The notes under the pieces are model-generated. The model was given only the letters and a program-made list of their open reading frames with translations. It had not been told where the DNA came from and did no database searches. Shown piece by piece: positions 1 to 6,702 of a DNA stretch of 15,509 bases. The position numbers and the translations under genes were made by a program. Position 1 is the first letter of the stretch. Every line of letters begins with the position of its first letter. The DNA is from Oscillospiraceae bacterium (GTDB lineage: Bacteria; Bacillota_A; Clostridia; Oscillospirales; JAAYXM01): NCBI GenBank assembly GCA_017532355.1, contig JAFXJK010000043.1, positions 1-15,509 on the forward strand. Reading direction: 5' to 3'.

Positions 1-131
1 AAAAAATGGTCGTATAAAGCGGAGTTTGAGGTTTTTTACTGCTGAAAAACCTCGATATTACAAGGGTTTTAACTTCTTTTAAGTTCCCACAAGTTCCACT
101 AACTTCTGAGAAGTTCAACTGATTCGAAATC
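1..131. mobile_element. Presumed end of an integrated element (att side of tRNA-Ser)
   Basis: Seen: no coding frame is convincing here, and the sequence directly replaces the 5' half that a tRNA-Ser gene should have in front of position 132. It contains a 9-bp hairpin (28-53) and five AA(C/G)TTC motifs every 10 bases (71-116). Known: tyrosine-recombinase elements integrate in tRNA genes, leave a 3' tRNA fragment at one end and carry arrays of short integrase arm sites next to it. Inference: this is the terminal segment of such an element, whose body and integrase lie to the left of the window. Alternative: an old rearrangement or an assembly join within the tRNA gene. Confidence 0.5.
28..53. 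other. Perfect 9-bp hairpin near the left edge
   Basis: Stem gaggttttt (28-36) pairs exactly with aaaaacctc (45-53) around an 8-base loop. No T tract follows on the plus strand, and on the minus strand the stem is followed by aaactccgc, so it is a poor terminator in both directions. It may be the terminator of an element gene left of the window or a structural part of the att region. Confidence 0.35.
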
Positions 132-140
132 ACTCGAAAT
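71..140. repeat. Helically phased 10-bp repeats beside the tRNA fragment
   Basis: AACTTC at 71, AAGTTC at 81, AAGTTC at 91, AACTTC at 101 and AAGTTC at 111 are spaced by exactly 10 bases. The same register continues with gATTCGAAAT at 121 and cACTCGAAAT at 131, the second being the tRNA anticodon loop. All motifs therefore face nearly the same side of the helix. The position, abutting a tRNA 3' fragment, fits integrase arm-type and core-type sites; no protein can be assigned from the sequence. Other readings are iteron-like protein binding sites or a bent-DNA element. Confidence 0.6.
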
Positions 141-191
141 CGTTTGACGGCTAAACCCCGTCCGTGGGTTCGAATCCCACCTTCTCCGCCA
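132..191 (+). tRNA. tRNA-Ser(CGA), 3' part only (att remnant)
   Basis: From 132 the sequence reads as the anticodon loop ctCGAaa (anticodon 135-137), the 3' anticodon strand, a long variable arm with stem gacgg/ccgtc, a T arm gtggg-ttcgaat-cccac, the acceptor strand cttctcc, discriminator G and encoded CCA ending at 191. The long variable arm with G73 identifies serine. The D arm and the acceptor 5' strand (expected GGAGAAG about 34 bases before the anticodon) are absent, and the 5' anticodon strand pairs with one mismatch. It cannot make a working tRNA. This is the classical leftover of site-specific integration in a tRNA gene; an intact copy should lie at the other end of the element. Confidence 0.75.
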
Positions 192-195
192 GAGC

Positions 196-222
196 GGTGT
201 CTGCACACGCAGACACCTTTTT
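196..222 (+). terminator. Rho-independent terminator of the tRNA-Ser
   Basis: Perfect 9-bp stem ggtgtctgc (196-204) / gcagacacc (209-217), loop acac, followed by TTTTT (218-222). It lies four bases after the CCA end, so it is the original terminator of the tRNA. It also stands between any upstream promoter and the gene that starts at 253. Confidence 0.85.
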
Positions 223-252
223 ACTACATTTCCTAACAAAGGAGAGGTTTAA

Positions 253-1995
253 ATGAAATTCTTCCACGTTTACAACGACTGGCACATTAAGGCGCTTGAG
301 AAAAACGGCCTCCTCAACAAGGACAGCGGTTTTAAAATTCAGCACGGTTTCTCCCTTCCGGTAGAGCTTCAGTTTAATAATTACGCCGCAAAGGGCACAA
401 AGCTCCACTCACTCATCAAGGAGAATAAAACTCCGTTCTATGTTGACAGAATCCAGGGCGGCGTTACATATTACAAGTACAATTTCGATAAAGAGCTTAT
501 CCGTGAATATAACAACATCCTCGGTGACGAATTCCTCGGCTTCCAGCTCCACGAGAGCGCATCAAACCGCAGAAATTCCGACTGGCAGACGATCCTCCGC
601 CGTATGGATGGCGCAAAGGGTCCGTATGATGTTGAGAAGCTCAACGAAGCTCTCTATCCGCCCACAGCGAAAAAAGCAACCGACGGAACTGTTCTCCCCA
701 CTCTTTCGCAGGACCTTCCCAGTGTTTATGCTGCAAGAAAATATGCAGAAACTCCTGCTGAATACATCGAAGAAATCCGCGACCTCTTCGCACGCAAGAT
801 GGCTGAGGTTGACGGCAAGATTCTCCCTGTTGACAGCTACTATATGGCAACAAAGCTTCAGGACGAGCTTGGTATGAGAACATTTATGCCTGAAGTCGGC
901 TGCCAGATTCCGCTTATGCGCCAGCAGGTTGCTCTCGCCCGCGGTATGGCAAAGGCTGCAGGCAAGAAATGGGGTACATACTACGAATGCTGGCGAGAAG
1001 TTCGCGACGGTATGTCAAGCCCCTACTACTGCATGCCGTGCTTCAACACACATCCGACAAACGAATGGTACCTCACTCAGGAGCAGCATGGTGACGACTT
1101 TACAACCTTCGGTGAAAACGGCGGTAGCTCACGTTATCTCCAGAACAGAATTTACTATTACTCACTCATGGCAGGTGCTGATTACTTCGGCGAGGAGTGG
1201 GGTCTCAACTGCTCATATACGGATATGGAAGACTTTACTCTCTCCGATTACGGCAGAATAAAGAAGGACTTTATAAATACTGCTCTCGACTTCCAGGGAA
1301 TACGCGCAGAAATTCCGTTTGCAATCGTTCTCCCGACAGACTACGCCTGCATGGAAATCCCCGAAATCTGGGACGAATACGAATTTGGCAAACCGCGTGA
1401 GACTTACCTCCGTTGCAAACTCTCTGACGCTGAGAAGAAGTACTACGGTCACATCGAAGAAGTTCTCAAGCTCTGCTTCCTCGAGAAAGCTCCCGTCGGT
1501 AACGAAAGCCACACAATCACAAACGCACATATTCCGGATATCATTGATATCGTTTATGCCGATACAAACGAAGAGGCTCTTTCAAAGTATGCTTATCTCA
1601 TCGATGCTACACCGACAGGCGAGTTTGCAAAGAAGGCAGGCAATAAATTCAAGGTTCTTGAATCAGCTGATATTGGTAAGCTTGAAGCAGACATCAAGCG
1701 TCTTGCGAAGGAAGTTATGCCGGCTTATGTTTCAGACCTCTGCTGGCTCGTATCTACTGACGAAAACGGCAAGAGATACCTCTCAATCTTCAACAACGAC
1801 GGTAACGAGCGTGACCTCAAGAAAGGAAACATTCTCCACCGCGAGGCTGACACAAGAGTTACAATCTCCTTCAAGGATAAGACCACTCCGCACGTCCTTA
1901 AAGAAACTCTCGGCTCCTGCTCACTTGAGAGAATTGATGATAACACATTCGAAGCTACCATCCCTGCTGCAGGCTTTGCAATTATCGGTTTTTAA
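253..1995 (+). CDS. Putative glycoside-hydrolase-like TIM-barrel protein, copy 1
   Basis: A 580-residue protein without signal peptide or membrane segment, so cytoplasmic. I do not recognise a named family. The layout suggests a (beta/alpha)8 barrel in residues 1-365 (barrel-like strands at FHVYND, FYVDRIQGG, FLGFQLHE, TFMPEVG, WGTYYECW, GADYFGEEWG and PFAIVLPTDY). A Rossmann-like segment follows (about 430-495, VYADTNEEALSKYAYLIDA) and then a beta-sandwich tail (500-580). This order resembles GH42-type clan GH-A enzymes. Candidate acidic residues are E101, E214, E245 and E314/E315; which are catalytic is inference. The ATG follows a strong AAGGAGAGG (239-247). There is no room for a promoter after the tRNA terminator. 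It is a close paralog of the gene at 4608, by eye about four residues in five identical. Neighbours (isomerase, AraC regulator) suggest carbohydrate breakdown. Confidence 0.8.
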   Translation: MKFFHVYNDWHIKALEKNGLLNKDSGFKIQHGFSLPVELQFNNYAAKGTKLHSLIKENKTPFYVDRIQGGVTYYKYNFDKELIREYNNILGDEFLGFQLHESASNRRNSDWQTILRRMDGAKGPYDVEKLNEALYPPTAKKATDGTVLPTLSQDLPSVYAARKYAETPAEYIEEIRDLFARKMAEVDGKILPVDSYYMATKLQDELGMRTFMPEVGCQIPLMRQQVALARGMAKAAGKKWGTYYECWREVRDGMSSPYYCMPCFNTHPTNEWYLTQEQHGDDFTTFGENGGSSRYLQNRIYYYSLMAGADYFGEEWGLNCSYTDMEDFTLSDYGRIKKDFINTALDFQGIRAEIPFAIVLPTDYACMEIPEIWDEYEFGKPRETYLRCKLSDAEKKYYGHIEEVLKLCFLEKAPVGNESHTITNAHIPDIIDIVYADTNEEALSKYAYLIDATPTGEFAKKAGNKFKVLESADIGKLEADIKRLAKEVMPAYVSDLCWLVSTDENGKRYLSIFNNDGNERDLKKGNILHREADTRVTISFKDKTTPHVLKETLGSCSLERIDDNTFEATIPAAGFAIIGF

Positions 1996-2007
1996 AGCAA
2001 ACTATTT

Positions 2008-2042
2008 AGAGTTCGCACCAAAAGGTGCGAACTCTTCTTTTT
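2008..2042. terminator. Bidirectional terminator between convergent genes
   Basis: Perfect 12-bp stem agagttcgcacc (2008-2019) / ggtgcgaactct (2024-2035) with an AAAA loop, followed by a T-rich run on the plus strand. It serves the plus-strand gene ending at 1995 and abuts the stop of the minus-strand isomerase-like gene at 2041. Confidence 0.85.
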
Positions 2043-3459
2043 ATCTCCAGCGGCGCTCAATTTCCGGAATTTCCAATAAGGAATCTGGTTTTAGCGCAGG
2101 AATATATTTGCACGCCTCAACGAGAATGTCCGCGTATTTTCCGTAAACGCCTGATATATGATGAATATACGGTCCTTCCACAAGCTTATGCTCCCACTTT
2201 GCCCAGTCGTCAACCTCGATCCACACATAGCTTCCGACATTTTGAGGACCCGCTGTTGTATGAGCCTCTCCGATGAGAAGGCTATACTCACCGTGATCTC
2301 CGTCAAACCTTGCAATGGTCAAATCTCCTTCGCGGAGCTCCCACTGACATATTCCGTAGGTGTCATTATGATATCTGCTTTTTCCGACTTTCGCCGTCTT
2401 TTTGTCTTTTGCCAAGGAATACGGGAAGTTTCCGCAGTGCCACAGCAATTCCCCATTGTCATTTTCAGGGTGACGCACCGTGACGTCTGCAAAGAACGGA
2501 ACGCTTTCACCCATCGTGACCGCCTGCATCATAATTGCGGTAATCGCACCGTGGATATCTGTCTCGCACACGGTGGGAATTCCTTCATCCGTAAGAAGTG
2601 CATTGGCGTGGCAAGGCATAATATCTGCCATATCCTGAAGCGATGTCCAGCACTGTATGGCAATAGCGCGGCAGCCGTACTTATTTGCAAGCTCCTTCAT
2701 CGCAACCTTAAGAGCTGCAACCTTTTTGATTTTTTTATCATCGCCCACAGAATCTATGCTCTTTATAAATGCCGCGGTTTTCTCAAACTCATCAGAGGCT
2801 TCTTTCACTACCTCTTCCATCTTAATCATCAAGTCGTTGAGCGTAATCGGGTACAAATGCACGTTGAATTTTTCAATCAACTCATTTTCATTGCAAATAA
2901 CACTGCAAAACGGCTCGGGGCGCGTGGAAATCTGCAGGATTTTAAGGTTCTTTATCGACTTTACGACATTTACAACCCTAATGAACTTCTGCATTCCGCA
3001 CTTAAACTCTTCACTACCTATCCACGAATTTGTCAGATATGTAAACGGAACATTATATCTGCGCAGAACTTTTCCCGTAGCAAACATCCCGCATTGTGAA
3101 TCACGGCTTCTGAGCCCGTCACGGTCAGGATAGTCATCTCTCGGTCCCCATATAAGAACAGGAACATTGAGCGCCTTTGCAACCTCGGCGACCCTGTTCT
3201 CAGAGCCGAAATTGCAATGCGGAAAGAATACTGCATCAACCTTCTCTGCGATAAACCTTTCTATAACAGTCGGTACATCACAATCCTGATACAATAACTT
3301 CTCTTCATTAATGCCATCGAGATCGATTATGTCAATATCAAATTCATTCATCTGTCTGCGAATTTCTTCATTGAACTTCATCGCTTCTTCACGGCTGAAA
3401 ACATCTCTCCTGGTAGGACAATACGCGAGTTTTATTCTTCTCATCTCTTTATTACTCAT
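2041..3459 (-). CDS. L-fucose/L-arabinose isomerase-family protein
   Basis: A 472-residue cytoplasmic protein of the FucI/AraA fold, shorter than E. coli FucI (about 590). The N-terminal part has the Rossmann-like 'DAVFFPHCNFGSEN' region (75-88) in which family members decide whether to act on a sugar. The C-terminal part has the metal-site pattern of the family: E299 in CETDIHGA, D325 in FFADVTVRH, H341 in LWHCGNFP, and H433/H434 in YIHHISGVYG. Known members interconvert aldoses and ketoses using Mn2+. The exact sugar cannot be read from the sequence. The ATG follows GGAGGGG; a second ATG (residue 6) is possible but has a weaker site. It is transcribed from a good promoter at 3496-3524, divergently from the AraC gene, and lies between the two hydrolase-like paralogs. 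Confidence 0.85.
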   Translation of the reverse strand: MSNKEMRRIKLAYCPTRRDVFSREEAMKFNEEIRRQMNEFDIDIIDLDGINEEKLLYQDCDVPTVIERFIAEKVDAVFFPHCNFGSENRVAEVAKALNVPVLIWGPRDDYPDRDGLRSRDSQCGMFATGKVLRRYNVPFTYLTNSWIGSEEFKCGMQKFIRVVNVVKSIKNLKILQISTRPEPFCSVICNENELIEKFNVHLYPITLNDLMIKMEEVVKEASDEFEKTAAFIKSIDSVGDDKKIKKVAALKVAMKELANKYGCRAIAIQCWTSLQDMADIMPCHANALLTDEGIPTVCETDIHGAITAIMMQAVTMGESVPFFADVTVRHPENDNGELLWHCGNFPYSLAKDKKTAKVGKSRYHNDTYGICQWELREGDLTIARFDGDHGEYSLLIGEAHTTAGPQNVGSYVWIEVDDWAKWEHKLVEGPYIHHISGVYGKYADILVEACKYIPALKPDSLLEIPEIERRWR

Positions 3460-3495
3460 AAAAACCCCTCCTGATAAACTGCGAAATATACCTTC

Positions 3496-3524
3496 ATTAT
3501 AGATTCAGGAGAAAATACTGTCTA
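3496..3524 (-). promoter_or_regulatory. Sigma-A promoter of the isomerase-family gene
   Basis: On the minus strand TAGACA (3524-3519), 17 bases, then TATAAT (3501-3496). This is a near-perfect match about 36 bases before the start codon at 3459, and it lies in the divergent region shared with the AraC-type regulator. Confidence 0.7.
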
Positions 3525-3553
3525 TTTATATATTGTTTAGTTTTGGAAGAATA

Positions 3554-3581
3554 TTGCTTTTTTTAAAATTTCTTATATAAT
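3554..3581 (+). promoter_or_regulatory. Likely promoter of the AraC-type regulator
   Basis: TTGCTT (3554-3559), 16 bases, TATAAT (3576-3581), about 20 bases before the start at 3602, so the transcript would have a very short leader. The AT-rich stretch offers other -10 choices, so the assignment is moderate. Confidence 0.5.
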
Positions 3582-3601
3582 AAAAATACGGGGTGATTTT
3601 T

Positions 3602-4414
3602 ATGTATCATGAGTTGATAAACCATGCAACAAGGCAGTATCCGTTTTTTATAAAACATACGGATGTGAAATATATTCCTCATTTTCACGAGGAAACCGAG
3701 CTTGTTTTTGTTCTTGAAGGCGCATTGGATGTTACGCTTGAAAACAATACCTTTGTACTTAATAAAGGCGAAATATGTATCATTACTCCGGATCTTATTC
3801 ACAACCTCTACTCACGTGAGCCGAACATAACCTTTGTTATAAAGCTCTTTCCCATCATAAATCTCGGCAACATAGTACTTCTGAATCCCGTTGTCTCCCC
3901 CGGCTCTCAAAACTACGAGCTTTTAAGGCAACATATCTATAACATAATCGAAGAAGACGAAAATAAGCTTACGGGATATGAGCTTTCGGTAAACATCAAT
4001 GCAGAAAAAATACTTCTTATGATACTTCGTAATATTGAACATCAGAAGTCGGATGACAAGTTCAAACTGCAACTCGCTAATAAAAACGATTTTCTGACTT
4101 CAGTTACATCTTTTTTGGAAGCGCACTATGCAGAAGACTTTCTTCTCGAAGATGTGGCAAAATACCTTAACTACACAAAAAGCTACTTCTGTCATTATTT
4201 CAAAAGAGTAACAGGCGTTACTTTCTGGAGATACTACACTATTTTCCGCCTTGAAAAATCCATTCAGGCAATGAAAAAACACCCGGGCAAGCGATATATG
4301 GAAATTGCAGAGGAATCCGGTTTTAAAAATATCCGTTCCTTCAATCAGGCATTCAAAGAATATCATCATTGCACTCCGCGCGAGTATCTGAACAAATACT
4401 ACTCTACTCCGTAA
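3602..4414 (+). CDS. AraC-family transcriptional regulator with cupin sensor domain
   Basis: A 270-residue DNA-binding regulator. Residues about 15-85 form a cupin-type ligand domain (PHFHEETELVFVLEGALDV, with H27/H29/E30). Residues about 165-268 are the double helix-turn-helix, with recognition regions near LLEDVAKYLNYTKSYFCHYFKR and MEIAEESGFKNIRSFNQAFKEY and the typical 'TPREY' end. The start at 3602 follows GGGGTG at proper spacing; a GTG nine bases earlier overlaps that site and is less likely. Its place between and divergent from sugar genes makes it the probable local regulator of the isomerase-family gene and of one or both hydrolase-like paralogs (inference). It is followed by a long inverted repeat. 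Confidence 0.92.
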   Translation: MYHELINHATRQYPFFIKHTDVKYIPHFHEETELVFVLEGALDVTLENNTFVLNKGEICIITPDLIHNLYSREPNITFVIKLFPIINLGNIVLLNPVVSPGSQNYELLRQHIYNIIEEDENKLTGYELSVNINAEKILLMILRNIEHQKSDDKFKLQLANKNDFLTSVTSFLEAHYAEDFLLEDVAKYLNYTKSYFCHYFKRVTGVTFWRYYTIFRLEKSIQAMKKHPGKRYMEIAEESGFKNIRSFNQAFKEYHHCTPREYLNKYYSTP

Positions 4415-4448
4415 CTATGAACTTCCAAAAGAAAGCACCGTCTTTTTG

Positions 4449-4505
4449 GGTCACAGCCACACAAGGATGTTTTTCGGGACAAAACTGCCTTATGTGGCTG
4501 TGGCC
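4449..4505. repeat. 18-bp inverted repeat after the AraC gene
   Basis: Left arm 4449-4466 and right arm 4488-4505 pair over 18 positions with one G-T wobble and one mismatch, around a 21-base loop. Core of the arms: cacagccaca / tgtggctgtg. No clear T run follows, so it is an odd terminator. It lies upstream of the promoter at 4542 and could equally be an operator or a small mobile scar. Confidence 0.5.
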
Positions 4506-4541
4506 TTATAGAAATTTACCTTTTATTTATAGCATAATATA

Positions 4542-4570
4542 TTGATACTATATTCCGCAAATGGTAGAAT
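4542..4570 (+). promoter_or_regulatory. Sigma-A promoter of hydrolase-like copy 2
   Basis: TTGATA (4542-4547), 17 bases, TAGAAT (4565-4570), each five of six to consensus, ending 37 bases before the start at 4608. A second overlapping candidate is TTTACC (4515-4520), 17 bases, TATATT (4538-4543). Copy 1 has no comparable promoter. Confidence 0.6.
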
Positions 4571-4607
4571 TACAGCAAAGATACCGAAAAGCAAAGGAGA
4601 AGATTTC

Positions 4608-6344
4608 ATGAAATTCTTCCACGTTTACAACGACTGGCACATCAAGGCTCTTGAAAAAAACGGGCTTCTCAACCGCGACAGCGGTTTTAAGATTCAGCAC
4701 GTTTTTTCAATGACCGACGATATAAAATTCAATAAGTATGCCGCAAAGGGAAGCGCGATCCATTCGCTTATAAAAGGAGAGAAAATCCCGTTCTATGTTG
4801 ACAGAATCGCAGGCGGATGCACATACCACGAATACGACTTTGACAAAAGCCTCATAAAAGAATATCGCGATATTCTCGGAGATTGGTTTCTCGGCTTCCA
4901 GCTCCACGAAGGCGGATCTAACCGCCGCAACTGCGACTGGGATGCAATTCTTCAGGTTATGAACGGAGATAAAGGTCCGTATGATGTAAAAACGCTCCGT
5001 GAGAGAACGAGCGAAACTTACGAAAGAGATGCAAACGGCGAGCTTCTCCCGACTTTCTTCCAGGATCTCCCCGAGGTTTATGCCAAGATGCGCTATGCGG
5101 AAACTCCTGCTGATTTTATAAAAGAGCTTCGGGAATTCTACACTCGCAAGATGGCGAAAGTTGACGGTCTCGTTCTCCCCTGCGACAGCTACTATATGGC
5201 AACGAAGATTCACGACGACCTCGGCATGCGCACCTTTATGCCCGAGGTAGGATGCCAGATTCCTCTCATGCGCCAGCAGATCGCTCTCGCCCGCGGTATG
5301 GCAAAGGCAAAGGGCAAGACATGGGGTGCATATTACGAATGTTGGCGAGAAATCAGAGAAGACGGCAACGCAATCTACTCTATGCCCTGCTTCAATACAC
5401 ATTCCTCAAATGAATGGTATCTCGACCAGTCAGAGCATCCCGACGACTTCACAAGCCACGGTGAAAACGGCGGTAGCTCACGTTATCTCCAGAACAGAAT
5501 TTATTTTTATGCTCTTATGGCAGGTGCTGACTATTTCTCTGAAGAATGGGGTCTCAACTGCTCATATACGGATATGGAAGAGTTCACTCTCTCCGATTAC
5601 GGCAGAGTAAAGAAGGACTTTATCAATACTGCGCTCGACTTCCGCGGAATATGCGCAGAAGTTCCTTTTGCTATCGTTCTTCCGACAGACTATGCATGTA
5701 TGGAGCTTCCCGAAATCTGGGATACCTGTGAGTTCGGAAATCCGAGAGATACATATATGCGCTGTGTTCTTTCTGATTCCGAAAAGAAGTATTACGGTCA
5801 TATTGAGGATGTCTTAAAGCTCGCCTTTGCGAGAACAGAGGTAATCGGAAACGAAGGCCACACCATCACAAACTCACGTTTCGGTGACCTGTTCGATATC
5901 GTCTATGCCGATACAAACGAAGAAGCTCTTTCAAAGTATGCTTACCTCATCGACGCTACTCCCGAAGGCTCGTTTGCTAAAAAAGCAGGTAACAAATTCA
6001 AGGTACTTGAATCTGCTGATATTGGTAAACTTGAAGCGGATATCAAGGCCTTCGCAAAGGAAGTTATGCCGGTTTATGTATCAGACCTCTGCTGGCTTGT
6101 ATCTGCTGACGAAAACGGCAAGAGATACCTCACAATCTTCAATAACGAAGGTAACGAGAGAAGCCTTAAGCGCGGTAACACTCTCCACCACGAGGCTGAC
6201 AGAAGAGTTACAATCTCCTTTAAGGAAGCTACAACTCCGCACATCCTCAAGGAAGCTCTCGGCTCCTGCTCACTTGAGCGTATCGACGATAAAACATTCG
6301 AAGCTACTATCCCTGCTGCAGGTTTTGCAATCATCGGTTTCTAA
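4608..6344 (+). CDS. Putative glycoside-hydrolase-like TIM-barrel protein, copy 2
   Basis: A 578-residue paralog of the gene at 253, with the same barrel, Rossmann-like and beta-sandwich layout and every candidate acidic motif kept (QLHE, MPEVG, YYECWRE, SEEWG). The frame is open to 4542, but the ATG at 4608 is chosen: it has AAGGAG (4594-4599) at good spacing, lies below a promoter, and its first residues match copy 1 exactly. The copies differ most around residues 110-160 and 405-430. They share long stretches that are identical in DNA, including the first 35 bases of the genes and about 45 bases at 1110-1154 versus 5459-5503. That points to recent duplication or gene conversion. It ends in a strong terminator. 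Function by layout only. Confidence 0.8.
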   Translation: MKFFHVYNDWHIKALEKNGLLNRDSGFKIQHVFSMTDDIKFNKYAAKGSAIHSLIKGEKIPFYVDRIAGGCTYHEYDFDKSLIKEYRDILGDWFLGFQLHEGGSNRRNCDWDAILQVMNGDKGPYDVKTLRERTSETYERDANGELLPTFFQDLPEVYAKMRYAETPADFIKELREFYTRKMAKVDGLVLPCDSYYMATKIHDDLGMRTFMPEVGCQIPLMRQQIALARGMAKAKGKTWGAYYECWREIREDGNAIYSMPCFNTHSSNEWYLDQSEHPDDFTSHGENGGSSRYLQNRIYFYALMAGADYFSEEWGLNCSYTDMEEFTLSDYGRVKKDFINTALDFRGICAEVPFAIVLPTDYACMELPEIWDTCEFGNPRDTYMRCVLSDSEKKYYGHIEDVLKLAFARTEVIGNEGHTITNSRFGDLFDIVYADTNEEALSKYAYLIDATPEGSFAKKAGNKFKVLESADIGKLEADIKAFAKEVMPVYVSDLCWLVSADENGKRYLTIFNNEGNERSLKRGNTLHHEADRRVTISFKEATTPHILKEALGSCSLERIDDKTFEATIPAAGFAIIGF

Positions 6345-6349
6345 AACAA

Positions 6350-6382
6350 AAAGGTTCTTGCCATTCGGCAAGAACCTTTTTT
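6350..6382. terminator. Strong terminator after copy 2, probably bidirectional
   Basis: Stem aaaggttcttgcc (6350-6362) / ggcaagaaccttt (6367-6379), loop attc, followed by further T residues. Flanking A and T runs let it act on both strands, for copy 2 (plus) and for the Bfd-like gene ending at 6392 (minus). Confidence 0.88.
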
Positions 6383-6391
6383 GTTTCTATG

Positions 6392-6598
6392 TTACTTATT
6401 CATCATTATTTCGGAGATTGCATCGAGAATTTTCTGGTGGCATCCGCCGCAACCTGTTGTGCAGTGCGTAATCTTCTGAACCTCTTCAAAAGTCTTCTCA
6501 ACATCGGAGAATACCTTGCAGTTGTGAAGAGCGTCCTCAACGTCAAAATATGTAACCTGCTTGCAGTTGCAGATTGTGTAATTAGCTTTTTCAGTCAT
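6392..6598 (-). CDS. Bfd-type (2Fe-2S)-binding protein
   Basis: A 68-residue stand-alone BFD-like ferredoxin domain. The pattern C10-x-C12 ... C50-x2-C53 (ICNCKQ ... TGCGGC) is the ligand set of bacterioferritin-associated ferredoxin and of the BFD domains in nitrite reductase and NifU; C27 and C46 are extra cysteines. Known role in the family: [2Fe-2S] electron transfer or iron release. The redox partner cannot be told because no oxidoreductase or ferritin gene is adjacent. AAAGGATG lies before the ATG and a good promoter at 6633-6661, so it looks like a single-gene unit. Confidence 0.85.
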   Translation of the reverse strand: MTEKANYTICNCKQVTYFDVEDALHNCKVFSDVEKTFEEVQKITHCTTGCGGCHQKILDAISEIMMNK

Positions 6599-6632
6599 AG
6601 TTTATAACATCCTTTCTGTTTTGCTTTTCTTA

Positions 6633-6661
6633 ATTTTAGCAGATTTGAAAGTAAATTTCAA
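6633..6661 (-). promoter_or_regulatory. Promoter of the Bfd-type gene
   Basis: On the minus strand TTGAAA (6661-6656), 17 bases, TAAAAT (6638-6633), each five of six to consensus, 34 bases before the start at 6598. Confidence 0.6.
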
Positions 6662-6677
6662 TATCGTACTTAACTTT

Positions 6678-6702
6678 TTGTTGGCGCGCCCGACAGGAGT
6701 CG
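6678..6702 (-). repeat. Exact 25-bp copy of the tRNA-Arg 3' end (att-like direct repeat)
   Basis: Positions 6678-6702 equal 6822-6846 base for base, 144 bases apart. On the minus strand the copy holds the end of the T arm, the acceptor strand CGGGCGC, G and CCA, plus three bases beyond. The right-hand member belongs to the complete tRNA-Arg; the left one stands alone. Direct repeats of a tRNA 3' end are the usual trace of integration by a tyrosine recombinase. Here only 119 bases lie between them. Confidence 0.8.

Noticed and set aside
71..116. CRISPR array
   Set aside because: The repeat unit is 10 bases with 6 conserved; there are no 20-40 base repeats or spacers and no cas gene in the window.
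101..191. A complete tRNA-Ser gene
   Set aside because: GAGAAG at 110-115 could mimic the acceptor strand, but it is about ten bases too close to the anticodon to allow a D arm, and the anticodon stem has a mismatch.
151..408. Minus-strand frame of 85 codons with a GFEPT-like end
   Set aside because: It is antisense to the tRNA-Ser T arm and to the start of copy 1; such peptides are a known artefact of translated tRNA genes.
2158..3099. Plus-strand frame of 313 codons
   Set aside because: It lies wholly opposite the isomerase-family gene, has no family features and no ribosome site; the minus frame has the metal-site motifs.
3593..3601. GTG start for the AraC regulator
   Set aside because: The GTG is part of the ribosome site GGGGTG for the ATG at 3602.
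4707..5402. Minus-strand frame of 231 codons
   Set aside because: Shadow of hydrolase-like copy 2, whose frame is conserved with copy 1.
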